DNA of 45,587 nucleotides from CBDUQP01 sp965369385 (GTDB lineage Bacteria; Planctomycetota; Phycisphaerae; SM23-33), in assembly GCA_965369385.1 (NCBI GenBank), contig CBDUQP010000008.1:1-45587 (forward strand). Direction: 5' to 3'. Below the pieces are notes generated by a model, which saw only the letters and a program-made list of their open reading frames with translations, was not told where the DNA came from and made no database searches. Below, one piece after another: positions 8,153 through 16,588 of this stretch; positions within the stretch are counted from its first letter, which is position 1; the number at the start of each line of letters is the position of its first letter. Both the position numbers and the translations under genes were made by a program.

Positions 8153-9148
8153 TCATTCCTCGGGTCGATCATGCTGGTCCTCATGCCATTTGCGAACGGC
8201 AGATACAAGATCCGGGTCTATATCGCTTTCGGCCTCGTCGGGGGCAGGCTCATCGTCGCTGGTTTCCGCCTGCCCGAAAGAATCTGCAACTCGCTGGATC
8301 GCAGGGTGCTGCGCCCGCTTCATTGTCTTCACTTTTCTGCGAAGCCTCGCGAAAACCACAATAAGCACCACCATCAATCCGACAATCACAGCCGGCAGTT
8401 GCCACGGTGCGCCGGTGGGCTTGTGATCAATCTCAAGATAATAAGCCAGCACGAGGGGATAGTCACGCGCAGCCTCTTCAGGCACTCGCGGCTGGGCGAG
8501 GCGTGTCTTGTAGAAGATGGCTGCAATGGTCAGTTGTACGCCTGCAAAACGCTGCCCGCTTTCACCCACGCTGGTTGGTTTGCCGAGAAGGTCGGCCGGG
8601 TCTGCGGCAGAGTAGATCATCAGCGTTTCTTCTGCGCCTTGGGGACCGCCGCTGCGAACGATGGAACCGGTCATGTACCAGTATTCCCTGCCGGCGGGCC
8701 AATCTCGCCTCGCCGGCGAGCTGCGCGTGCCGCTGACGAGCTTGTTGCAGGTGTATATTCGCACTGTCAGGCGGATCTTCTGCGCCCGGTAGTGGGCAGG
8801 GGCCGTCAGCATGTTTGCGGTGGATGGGGAGTCCAGATCGGCAAGCTCGGCCTTGGAAGCATCCCGGCTGGCGGCAAGCTGGTCGGCTCGGTTCAGCATC
8901 TTCCAGAAGGCGGACTCGTCAATGTCCGCAGTGCCATCGCGAACGACCGCCAAGACGGTCTTCTCGCCTTCGGACAGTTCGATAGCCATTGCGGATACGT
9001 TTTCTGCCGGGCGGGTGGCTGGATCGTCCGCCGGCTGCGTGGTTGCGCACATCGCCGTATGCGTTGGCGCAGTGGCCAGCACAATCGCCAGGGCAAACAA
9101 CCATTTGTGGTTATGCAAGCATTTCACGGAATTGATTTTACGCGCCAC
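8153..9148 (-). CDS. unknown membrane-anchored protein, signal peptide and C-terminal TM
   Basis: 331 residues with a GTG start; no strong ribosome site is visible and the start is uncertain. An N-terminal signal sequence (WLFALAIVLATAPTHTAMC, possibly with a lipobox-like Cys) is followed by a Thr/Pro/Ala linker, a soluble region of about 200 residues, one transmembrane helix (LPAVIVGLMVVLIVVFA, about 250-266), a basic stop-transfer (RLRRKVKTMKR) and an acidic C-terminal tail of about 55 residues. No family was recognised. It is the gene directly before aroB. The topology (large exported domain, charged cytoplasmic tail) suggests an envelope function (inference). Confidence 0.75.
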   Translation of the reverse strand: MARKINSVKCLHNHKWLFALAIVLATAPTHTAMCATTQPADDPATRPAENVSAMAIELSEGEKTVLAVVRDGTADIDESAFWKMLNRADQLAASRDASKAELADLDSPSTANMLTAPAHYRAQKIRLTVRIYTCNKLVSGTRSSPARRDWPAGREYWYMTGSIVRSGGPQGAEETLMIYSAADPADLLGKPTSVGESGQRFAGVQLTIAAIFYKTRLAQPRVPEEAARDYPLVLAYYLEIDHKPTGAPWQLPAVIVGLMVVLIVVFARLRRKVKTMKRAQHPAIQRVADSFGQAETSDDEPAPDEAESDIDPDLVSAVRKWHEDQHDRPEE

Positions 9149-9251
9149 AGCGTCAGAGTCAATTGCAGCTTCAGGATGCGAAAGAACTTAGTGTTCTTTT
9201 AACCAAGTCGGGATATCTCAGCAGGCGGGGCAAGTAGTGTGAGCTATCTGG

Positions 9252-9914
9252 TCAATACCGGCCGATGATCTGGGATACGAGGGGTATGAGTATGCTGCCT
9301 ATGGCATATCCAAGAGGGTTGGGGAAGTTGTCGCCGGCGAGCCGGGGAACGAAAATAAGCGCCAGCAAGATAATCTGGCCGTATTTCACCTGGAACATCA
9401 TGAAGCTGTATTGCTTATGTGCTGGCAGAAGTTCCCGCATTATGTGGTGGCCGTCCAGCGGGAACAGTGGAATGAGATTGAATATCGCCAGGGCGCAATT
9501 GATAATAGTGCATAGGACCAGCGTATCCTTAATGGCAATGATGGTTGCAGAATCGCCGGTGAACACGTATGTCGATATTCGTATCATGATGCCACAAATA
9601 ACGGCAAGCATCAGGTTGCTGGCCGGGCCGGCTAGAGATACGGCAATATCTCCAATCTTGCGTGGATATAGGTTCGCAGGGTTCACCGGAACTGGCTTCG
9701 CCCATCCAAAACCAATAAGCAAAATGGCAATGGTGCCCATTAGGTCTAGATGTGCCAACGGGTTAAGTGTCACGCGGCCCATATTTCGGGCGGTGGGGTC
9801 GCCAAAGTGCAGGGCGGTCCTCGCGTGGGCGTATTCGTGAATCGTGAGGCTGAATAGCAGCAACGGAGCTATCATCATCACATCGGTAATCGACATTCCG
9901 GAGAAAATTCCCAT
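9252..9914 (-). CDS. site-2-protease-type zinc metallopeptidase (M50)
   Basis: 220 residues, almost entirely membrane helices. The zinc site HEYAH (His 26, Glu 27, His 30) lies in the first helix and the third-ligand motif NLIPLFPLDGHH (Asp 154) in a later one; NPLAHLDLMGT is also typical of the short M50 group without PDZ domain. Family members cleave substrates within the membrane. The substrate here is unknown. It is divergent from kdsC (100 bp between starts) and lies about 100 bp ahead of the unknown membrane protein on the same strand, so it may head the M50-membrane protein-aroB-pyrD unit. Confidence 0.88.
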   Translation of the reverse strand: MGIFSGMSITDVMMIAPLLLFSLTIHEYAHARTALHFGDPTARNMGRVTLNPLAHLDLMGTIAILLIGFGWAKPVPVNPANLYPRKIGDIAVSLAGPASNLMLAVICGIMIRISTYVFTGDSATIIAIKDTLVLCTIINCALAIFNLIPLFPLDGHHIMRELLPAHKQYSFMMFQVKYGQIILLALIFVPRLAGDNFPNPLGYAIGSILIPLVSQIIGRY

Positions 9915-10013
9915 GCCACCGTTTTACTTGACCCGGCATTGTTACACAAGCCATAATGCAATCCGCACGCGGCGCTTCTTTTGGTGTCGTTGTTCCTGTA
10001 GAATCTGGAACTT

Positions 10014-10580
10014 ATGGACTTACAGAAAATGAACAAGACCGATCTGAGCGGGATCAAACTGTTGGTGCTCGACGTAGATGGCGTGATGACTGACGGTAAA
10101 ATCTACATGAGCAATTCCGGCGACGAGTTCAAATCGTTCTCCGTGCGAGACGGTTCGGGCATGAAGTACTGGCAGCGAGCGGGCGGAAAGCTGGCGATTA
10201 TCTCCGGCCGGCCTTCCGAGGCAGTCAAACGCCGAGCAGCCGAGCTTGGCGTGGATGCAGTTCGCCTGCACGTTAAGGATAAGCTGCCTGCACTTATGGA
10301 AATTCTGGACGAGTTCGGCCTGTCTGCGGATCAGGCGGGCGTTATCGGGGATGACTTGATGGATATTCCACTGGCGCGGGTGTGCGGTTTTGCCACGGCA
10401 GTGGGCGATGCGGTTGACGAGTTGAAGGAAATCGCCGACTACGTAACCCAAAGCAAGGGTGGCGATGGATGCGTACGCGAGGTGGTGGAATACATCCTTA
10501 AAGCCACCGGCAAGTGGACGCAAATCATGGAACGATACATACCCTGCATAAACCACGACGACGAGGAGTCGGCCAGATGA
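10014..10580 (+). CDS. kdsC: 3-deoxy-D-manno-octulosonate-8-phosphate phosphatase, HAD family
   Basis: Removes phosphate from KDO-8-phosphate in the supply of KDO for lipopolysaccharide. 188 residues, slightly longer than usual because of a C-terminal extension of about 20 residues. HAD motifs: LLVLDVDGVMTDG (nucleophile Asp 20, Asp 22), IISGRPSEAV, VKDKLPAL and VIGDDLMDIPL. The short one-domain form without a cap matches the KdsC/YrbI group. Start could be 10014 or the internal ATG at 10029. TAGAAT at 9999-10004 could be a -10 box only 9 bp before the ATG. Its stop overlaps the next start in ATGA, so it is coupled to the Lpt-like protein, in line with an outer-membrane LPS function. Confidence 0.9.
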   Translation: MDLQKMNKTDLSGIKLLVLDVDGVMTDGKIYMSNSGDEFKSFSVRDGSGMKYWQRAGGKLAIISGRPSEAVKRRAAELGVDAVRLHVKDKLPALMEILDEFGLSADQAGVIGDDLMDIPLARVCGFATAVGDAVDELKEIADYVTQSKGGDGCVREVVEYILKATGKWTQIMERYIPCINHDDEESAR

Positions 10581-13500
10581 AGCGACAAATACTGCTGCTG
10601 GTGGGAACGTTTCTGGCGGTTCTTGCGGTGATACTCCTGTACCAACTGTTCGGACCGAGATTGACCGATCGCATGGCGAATGATTATGTGGATACCGGTT
10701 CGCCCGACAGACCACTGGGGAACCGGGCTGTGGGTGAGGATCCGGAAGTGACTGGCGGTGAAAGGCTATGGTCTGAAGATCGCGACGAATTCACCGGGCG
10801 GCTGCGGCGAACGTACTACGTGCGGAAGTGGCATAAACGCGATGACGGAATGTATGTGCTCCAAGATCCTCGCGTAACCATTTACCTCAAGAACGGTGAG
10901 AGGGTAATCATCATAGCCGATCACGGCGAGGTAGCGGCGGAGGAAATCGTGGGGCGTACGGTCGTTCAGGAGGGAAGCCTGTCGGACAATGTGAAGATGT
11001 TTATAGATCGCGATACGGACGAGCATCGCAACGATAGAAATCTCGACGCAATCCCGCTTGAGCAGCGCGAGAACGTTATCAAGATATACATGGATGATGT
11101 GAAGTTCTCCAACGCGAATCTTGAGATTACGTCGGAAAGCAAAGTTCGCGTGATGGCCACAGAGGCCAATATTACCGGAACCGGCCTGTTGCTGCGGTGG
11201 ACCGAAGAACCTCGCCAGTTGCAGGTGCTGCGGATCGAACACGGCGAGAGGATGGAGATATTCAGCCTTGGGGGCCAAGGCGATCCGCTTTCGCCACCGT
11301 CAGCCAGCAATACCAAGCTCGCAAAGACTTCAACGGCTCCCGCAGAAGCAATTGCAACTACGTCCGCCCCTGACGCTGACGCCAAACCTGATCGCCTCAA
11401 TGAGTATACCGCCACATTCAATGCCGGCGCCAGAACTGTGGAAGCCTTTAATGAAGATAGTCGCCTCACCGGGGCTGACCAACTGACGGTGACCTTCCAG
11501 TTTAATTCCGAGCGGAGCAGGAAGAGCTTGGTAGATCGGCAAAATGGCAAACCCAAAGCATCGGCTAAGGGAAAGACCGATTCCTCGTCTGCCACCACCG
11601 CCACCACCTCAGCCAAGATCGCAAAGTCCAAGCCGCTTGTGGTGCTTTGGGATGGACCGCTCGTCCTCAGACCAACCGGCCGGGCAGCTAAACCAGACAG
11701 GAAGAACTACACAGTCTCAGCCAATGGCAAGAATCTGAAGTTATCCAGCGCGGAGTCAACGGTCTACTGTCGCAGCTTTTCGTATGACAATGCCAAGCAG
11801 CAAGGTACGATTCTGGGCAGCAAGGATTACGCCAAGCTGACCGGCACGCCGTTGGATGGTGAGGATATCCCCGCTCGGATCGTATCCATAGACGAGGGCG
11901 ACAGAACTGAAATCACGTGCGGAACCATCAAGTTCGATCAAACAGGAACCGCTGATCTGACGGGAAAGGGAAGCATGCGGAGATGGGCCTCGCGACCCGC
12001 AGGCAAGACCGTATCCACCCAGCCGGAAGCTCCCCAAGAAGATGTCACTTGTTCCGCTGATTCTGCTGACGCAGTTGCCCAGTGGTCAAAGTCAGTTGCC
12101 ATTAGGTTTGACACCGTTACGCTCGGGGAAACAGCCAAGGATGCCAAGGACGCCAAGTTCGATGGAATGTTGCCGGGCCAGGGACGGAAGCGATTCGTTC
12201 TGACCGAAGTGGAGTTTGAAGGTGACGTGCATTTTCGGGAGCGTAAGACGGGCGATACCGTTGGGGGCAATAAGGTACGCCTGGAGATGAAAGCCGACGA
12301 TGGCGGTCTGCGATCACATCTGGCAAAGGCAATCGTCACAGGCAACGCTTCCGCCGTGAGAGGTGAGCAAACCACCAACGCAGATGAGATTACCGTTACC
12401 TTCGTTCCCAAGAAGCCAGACACAGATAGCAAAGATGCGAATACCGCTGAAGAAGACAAAGATGCAGAGAAGGCTGAGTCATCAATCGCTGCGCAGTTTG
12501 GCGGCAAGGTTGATCCGGAAACCATTGAGGCAAAGGGCAACGTTCGTCTTACTGACAAGAAGGGCGGCAAGGATATAGAGGCCACCGGTGATCGGCTTGT
12601 TGCCGATGCAATCAAGGAAGATGCAACCCTGTATGGCAAGCCCGGCAAGCTCGCGACGGTCTCCAGCGGTACCGATAAGATGTCTGCCCAGATGATACAC
12701 ATGTCGCAGAAAGAGCACGTATTTGAAGCAAACGCCAAGGGCGAGACCAAGAAGGGATTCCTCCAGTATGTTGATGTTGACGGCGCTGGCCAATTGGATT
12801 TCGAGACCGACAGGGATCTCAATGGTGTGAAGACAGATACTCTCACGCCGATCACGATTACCTGGGCTAGCAAGATGAGCTTCTATCCTAAGATGGTGAA
12901 CTTGGCAGCCAGCCCGAATCAGAGTCAGGCTACGTTCACAGGCAATGTCAAAGTAGTTACCGGTGGAAGCCATCTTCATAGTGACAAGCTGACTGTGGAC
13001 TTCCGCAAGAAGCCCAAGCCGGCCAAACCTGCGAAAAGCACGGCCGACAGTACGACCAAGTCAGCATCGAATGGCAAAGACGCCACTTCCCCAAAGCTCG
13101 CTGAGAAGAAGAGTTCGGCAGGTTTGGATAGCGTGGACTACTCCAGTTTTGATTTGGTAAAAATGGATGCCGCCGGAAACGTGAATCTGCTCGGGACTGA
13201 AGTGGATCCGCAAGGTCGTATCCTCAGGCGGATGCGTCTCGAGGGCGGAAAGCTGGTATACAACCGCGATACCGGACGCATGAATGTGCCGACGGCAGGG
13301 AAGATGTTTTCTGAGGACTATCGTCCAGCTAAGCGTGAGGTCAAGAAGGCAGACAAAGCCGATCAGGCGGATAGCAAGAAAATGGAGCGACCTTCCATCA
13401 CTGTGTTCACCTGGGCCGACTCGATGGAACTCAGCCAGGATGCCGATGGTAAGCAAGGCTATGTGGCTGACATGAAGGGTCAGGTTCTCATGAGACATAA

Positions 13501-13927
13501 GAGCGGCAAGCATGCCGAGGCAATGATTACCGCCCTGAAGGTGAAGACGCCACCGTGGCCTGCTGGGCTGTCCGTTCCCGATGGGAGGAACAGCGAGCTT
13601 ATATGTGATGAGATGTACGTATGGTTCCTCAAGCCAACTGGTCCGGTGGCTTCCGGGCCACGTGTGGGAGCTTTGGAGCTTTTCAAAGCCACCGGAGACG
13701 TTCAGTTGACTGACGGGACGAAAACAATCACAGCGCAGCGTTTGCTCTACAACGGTAGAGATGAGCTTCTGCAGGCATGGGGATATCGCAAGGGGCATCC
13801 AGAAGGCGACGCCATGCTTGTAGATACCGGCGATGAGGGCGAGTCCCAGGTTACGAGTCCCTCGTTCATCTGGAATCGTCGCACCAACACGGTTCAAACC
13901 GGAGCACTCAGCGGCAGCGGCCAGTAG
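10577..13927 (+). CDS. giant LptC/LptA (OstA)-like periplasmic protein
   Basis: 1,116 residues from the ATG that overlaps the kdsC stop. A single N-terminal membrane anchor (residues 1-27, MKRQILLLVGTFLAVLAVIL) is followed by a periplasmic protein made of many OstA/LptA-type beta strands. Recurrent phrases are AxGNVxLxD or ATGDVQLTDG followed by xxITAQRLLYN, KGNVRLTDKKGGKDIEATGDRLV, FTGNVKVVTGG..LHSDKLTVDF and AAGNVNLLG. Typical LptC is about 190 and LptA about 180 residues, so this is a fused or expanded bridge protein. Low-complexity Lys/Ala/Ser/Thr linkers separate the blocks (about 230-270, 325-350, 810-850). Known role of the family: carry LPS from the inner to the outer membrane. LptB, F, G and D are not in the window. 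Confidence 0.8.
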   Translation: MKRQILLLVGTFLAVLAVILLYQLFGPRLTDRMANDYVDTGSPDRPLGNRAVGEDPEVTGGERLWSEDRDEFTGRLRRTYYVRKWHKRDDGMYVLQDPRVTIYLKNGERVIIIADHGEVAAEEIVGRTVVQEGSLSDNVKMFIDRDTDEHRNDRNLDAIPLEQRENVIKIYMDDVKFSNANLEITSESKVRVMATEANITGTGLLLRWTEEPRQLQVLRIEHGERMEIFSLGGQGDPLSPPSASNTKLAKTSTAPAEAIATTSAPDADAKPDRLNEYTATFNAGARTVEAFNEDSRLTGADQLTVTFQFNSERSRKSLVDRQNGKPKASAKGKTDSSSATTATTSAKIAKSKPLVVLWDGPLVLRPTGRAAKPDRKNYTVSANGKNLKLSSAESTVYCRSFSYDNAKQQGTILGSKDYAKLTGTPLDGEDIPARIVSIDEGDRTEITCGTIKFDQTGTADLTGKGSMRRWASRPAGKTVSTQPEAPQEDVTCSADSADAVAQWSKSVAIRFDTVTLGETAKDAKDAKFDGMLPGQGRKRFVLTEVEFEGDVHFRERKTGDTVGGNKVRLEMKADDGGLRSHLAKAIVTGNASAVRGEQTTNADEITVTFVPKKPDTDSKDANTAEEDKDAEKAESSIAAQFGGKVDPETIEAKGNVRLTDKKGGKDIEATGDRLVADAIKEDATLYGKPGKLATVSSGTDKMSAQMIHMSQKEHVFEANAKGETKKGFLQYVDVDGAGQLDFETDRDLNGVKTDTLTPITITWASKMSFYPKMVNLAASPNQSQATFTGNVKVVTGGSHLHSDKLTVDFRKKPKPAKPAKSTADSTTKSASNGKDATSPKLAEKKSSAGLDSVDYSSFDLVKMDAAGNVNLLGTEVDPQGRILRRMRLEGGKLVYNRDTGRMNVPTAGKMFSEDYRPAKREVKKADKADQADSKKMERPSITVFTWADSMELSQDADGKQGYVADMKGQVLMRHKSGKHAEAMITALKVKTPPWPAGLSVPDGRNSELICDEMYVWFLKPTGPVASGPRVGALELFKATGDVQLTDGTKTITAQRLLYNGRDELLQAWGYRKGHPEGDAMLVDTGDEGESQVTSPSFIWNRRTNTVQTGALSGSGQ

Positions 13928-13993
13928 CACAGGAATCGCTTGTGAAATACCGGATGCGGATTGGGGCTGCGAAATCAGCAGGAGGACGAGAGC

Positions 13994-14803
13994 TTGACGG
14001 ATCAGACAACTCAATCCAAGGTTGAAGAGTGTCGTCGGATCATTGGCGACTTGGGCAGTATAGCGGTAGCGTTTTCCGGCGGTGTGGATAGCACGCTGCT
14101 GCTTGCGCTGGCTGTGGAAACGCTCGGCCCGGAAAGCGTGCTGGCAGTTACGGGCGTTTCGCAAATTCATCCACCCGCCGAGTACGAAGATGCCGTGCGT
14201 CTTGCAGGCAAGATCGGCGTGGAACTGGTTACTATCCAGGCCGAGGAGATGAACAATCCCAAGTTCACCTCGAACCCGCCCGAAAAGTGCTACCACTGCA
14301 AGAAGGGCCTGCTAATTGAACTTCGCCGGATTGCCTGCTCACGCGGCCTGGCCGCCATAGCCACCGGAGCAAATGCTGACGATACGGGTGATTTTCGCCC
14401 AGGGTTGAGGGCAGGGCAGGAGATGGGGGCAGCCCGGCCGCTGATGGCAGCAGGGCTTACCAAACCGGAAATCCGCCAGATATCACGCGAGATGGGCCTG
14501 CCGACGTGGGATGCACTGTCGGCAGCGTGCCTGGCAAGCCGCATACCCTACGGTCAGCCGATAACACCCGAAAAGCTCAGCCGCATCACGCAGGGTGAAC
14601 AGTTTTTGCGTTCGCTGGGGTTCGTGGAATTTCGCCTTCGCGATCATGGCGATATCGCACGCATAGAGGTCAAGCCTACCGATTTCGATTCCGCCGTCAG
14701 GCAGTGCAATACCATCACGACGAAGCTCAAGGAGTTGGGTTACGCCTACGTAACGCTGGATTTGCAGGGCTTCCGAAGGGGTTCTATGAACGATGTCTTG
14801 TAG
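13994..14803 (+). CDS. larE: ATP-dependent sacrificial sulfur transferase LarE
   Basis: 269 residues. The TTG at 13994 is chosen because AGGAGG lies eight bases upstream; an in-frame TTG at 13961 has none. Motifs: PP-loop AFSGGVDSTLL (28-33 core), NPPEKCYHCKKG, ATGANADDTGDFRPG, and SAACLASRIPYG, whose Cys 179 corresponds to the sacrificial Cys of LarE. The family adenylates the pyridinium cofactor carboxyl and donates sulfur to build the nickel-pincer cofactor of lactate racemase and related enzymes. LarB, LarC and LarA are not nearby. The gene begins 67 bp after the Lpt-like protein on the same strand. Confidence 0.92.
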   Translation: MTDQTTQSKVEECRRIIGDLGSIAVAFSGGVDSTLLLALAVETLGPESVLAVTGVSQIHPPAEYEDAVRLAGKIGVELVTIQAEEMNNPKFTSNPPEKCYHCKKGLLIELRRIACSRGLAAIATGANADDTGDFRPGLRAGQEMGAARPLMAAGLTKPEIRQISREMGLPTWDALSAACLASRIPYGQPITPEKLSRITQGEQFLRSLGFVEFRLRDHGDIARIEVKPTDFDSAVRQCNTITTKLKELGYAYVTLDLQGFRRGSMNDVL

Positions 14804-15149
14804 GGGTCGTTCGAAATCTACCCAAAAAGTCCCGAGCCCGATTTACATGGGGATCGGCACAGTCCCCATTCTTGCTTACCGTGCTTCCGAACTCCGCTTT
14901 GACTTCATGCGTGGCGGCAGTTCCATTGCAGAGGACATTGGCGGGCGAGAGATTACTTCCGCTCTGGCGGGAGATTATCAGCGCGGTAATGTCAGTAAGA
15001 TCATTGATATGGGGAAGGTCTTTGAGTGATAATACACAGGAGTGACATCCGAGCAGGCCTGTGATTTCTTCCAGGTAGACCTCCCAACAGTTGAGGTCAT
15101 GGTCATTCAGGTGTTGCTGCACGTGTTCGTCTGTAACGTATGCCAGCAT
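14784..15149 (-). CDS. hypothetical small protein, doubtful
   Basis: 121-codon ORF convergent with larE, overlapping its last 20 bases. The first 60 residues (LAYVTDEHVQQHLNDHDLNCWEV and so on, acidic with several Cys) look protein-like; the last 40 are read through a palindrome at 14847-14869 and look like accidental extension. A minus-strand TATAAT (15170-15175) with TTGCTG 15 bp upstream, and a TTGACA at 15261-15266 followed 17 bp later by TAATCT, could serve as promoters. Ribosome site is weak (GGAA). No family recognised; it could be the truncated remnant of a longer gene. Confidence 0.35.
   Translation of the reverse strand: MLAYVTDEHVQQHLNDHDLNCWEVYLEEITGLLGCHSCVLSLKDLPHINDLTDITALIISRQSGSNLSPANVLCNGTAATHEVKAEFGSTVSKNGDCADPHVNRARDFLGRFRTTPTRHRS
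14847..14869. repeat. palindrome ATGGGGA-9-TCCCCAT
   Basis: A 7-bp perfect inverted repeat with loop TCGGCACAG, embedded in sequence of the GGGGACTGTGCC type that resembles dispersed palindromic elements of planctomycete genomes. It lies at the 3' ends of larE and of the doubtful small gene, where it could also act as a transcript-end hairpin. Confidence 0.4.
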
Positions 15150-15169
15150 GAGTAGTTTCCTTATCTGCT

Positions 15170-15196
15170 ATTATAGCATAGCCACGATCACAGCAA
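15170..15196 (-). promoter_or_regulatory. possible promoter, TTGCTG-N15-TATAAT
   Basis: On the minus strand, a perfect -10 TATAAT (15170-15175) with TTGCTG 15 bp upstream (15191-15196), ending 20 bp before the ATG of the doubtful 121-codon gene. The spacing is short, so only the -10 is convincing. Confidence 0.35.
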
Positions 15197-15259
15197 TTCG
15201 CATAGGTAAACACATGTTAACACTAGCGTCGATAGTGAGATTATTGCGGAGGTGCAGAC

Positions 15260-16456
15260 TTGTCAAGCCATAATATGGGAATTCGGAAACTTGCTTTGAA
15301 TGGAAGCGAATCCACCGTCCTGAAGGTGGTAAGAGACCATGCTCCGATATCTCGAAGCCGCGTCGCGAGCAAGTCTGGGTTGGCGTTGCAGGCAATCTCA
15401 CGGACTGTTGGCCCGCTGGTTGAGCGAGGCGTGCTGATAGAGCTTCGTCACGGGGATACCGTTGGGCGTCGGCGCAAACCCGGCCTGTGCATTTCGTCTG
15501 CTGTGGGGCAGTGTATTTCGGTAAGTTACGATGCGAATATGCTGGCGGGTTGCGTTCTGGATGCGGCGTATAACGTGTTGGCTACTACGGAACGCCATGT
15601 TGACCCGCGAGATTCGTCGAAGCAGGAGGTATTCGGTGAGATTTGCGATTTTACGCGTCAATTGCAGCAGGAGGTGCCCGATGGCGTGGGCGAGTGCCTG
15701 GCGCTTGCTGCGCTTGATCCTGGAATTGTGAATTCCGCAAAGGGCGTCTCGCTCCGTTCGTCAACGCTTGCGGCATGGCAGGGCGTTCCGATTGTGGAGT
15801 GGCTCGAAAAGGAGTTCGGATTGCCTGTCTGTTTGATCGGCGGCAGCGTAGCGCAGATCCATGCGATAGACCGCTTGGAACTTAAGGGTGTCGCACAGAA
15901 CGTGGTTTATGTGAAATACGGACTTGGTGTGGGAGTATCCCTGAAGCTGGAAGGGCAATACGTGGCAGGCAAGGCCGGGCTTGCTGGAGAATTCGGGCAC
16001 ACGGTGGTAACCGACCGTACTATCCCGTGTTCGTGTGGTTTCACCGGATGTCTTGAGGCTGTCGCGGCGATGCCTGCTATTGCGCGGGCGGCGGCTGTGG
16101 CGATTGCGGGCGGCAGGGGCGGAAGTTCACTCACGGGCGAGCCGGATGGAGCGGCGGTGCTTGCCGCTGCGGCCGGGGGAGACAGGCTGGCTGAGCGGAT
16201 TGTGCAGGACGCATTCAAGTATCTGGGGCGTGCGGTTGGCGGGCTTGTCAATACGCTGGACCCTGACGTGGTGATGTTTGACAGCTCGATACGTGCCGCT
16301 GGCGAGCCCGCGGTCCAAGAGCTTATTCGCACTGTGCGTTTGAGTACGCTGCCGGATATTCTGGAAGACCTTGAGATACACGTCAGCGAGATTGACTCGC
16401 ATGTTACGTGCCTGGGCGGTGCGGTAGCTGCTCTGGATGCGGCGATGGAAGCGTAG
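15260..16456 (+). CDS. ROK-family transcriptional repressor
   Basis: 398 residues with TTG start and GGAGG seven bases before it. The N-terminal winged helix-turn-helix (about 15-65; ISRSRVASKSGLALQAISRTVGPLV) is followed by a sugar-kinase-like ROK domain: VKYGLGVGVSLKLEGQYVAGKAGLAGEFGH (glycine-rich, His ligand), then the zinc knuckle CSCGFTGCLE. This is the NagC/XylR/Mlc arrangement: a repressor that releases DNA on binding a sugar or sugar phosphate. The catalytic DxG phosphate motif of true kinases is not obvious, in line with a pure regulator. It is followed 132 bp later by znuA on the same strand, but znu genes are not a usual ROK target, so the regulated operon is unknown. Confidence 0.9.
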   Translation: MSSHNMGIRKLALNGSESTVLKVVRDHAPISRSRVASKSGLALQAISRTVGPLVERGVLIELRHGDTVGRRRKPGLCISSAVGQCISVSYDANMLAGCVLDAAYNVLATTERHVDPRDSSKQEVFGEICDFTRQLQQEVPDGVGECLALAALDPGIVNSAKGVSLRSSTLAAWQGVPIVEWLEKEFGLPVCLIGGSVAQIHAIDRLELKGVAQNVVYVKYGLGVGVSLKLEGQYVAGKAGLAGEFGHTVVTDRTIPCSCGFTGCLEAVAAMPAIARAAAVAIAGGRGGSSLTGEPDGAAVLAAAAGGDRLAERIVQDAFKYLGRAVGGLVNTLDPDVVMFDSSIRAAGEPAVQELIRTVRLSTLPDILEDLEIHVSEIDSHVTCLGGAVAALDAAMEA

Positions 16457-16588
16457 AATCGCTAATCCACCCGCGTATATATAGGCTGAGCGGCGAATCG
16501 GGCGGTACAATTGAATCGGGTTTTGTGTGGCCGCGTGTGCGTGTGCGGAGTTGGACATTTTGCGTTTGGCGATAATGGAGTGTATCGA

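Noticed and set aside
7763..9202. 479-codon plus-strand ORF opposite aroB and the unknown membrane protein
   Set aside because: It runs antisense to aroB, which has all its catalytic motifs; the translated protein is low-complexity and has no domain.
11938..12873. 311-codon Ser-rich minus-strand ORF
   Set aside because: Antisense to the Lys-rich Lpt-like protein; the Ser/Leu bias is the complement of Lys/Glu codons.
13061..14296. 411-codon minus-strand ORF across the Lpt-like and larE genes
   Set aside because: Antisense to two supported genes and spans their junction; no family features.
16457..16588. Zur operator upstream of znuA
   Set aside because: No AT-rich dyad of the Zur type is visible in this gap, so zinc control cannot be claimed from sequence.
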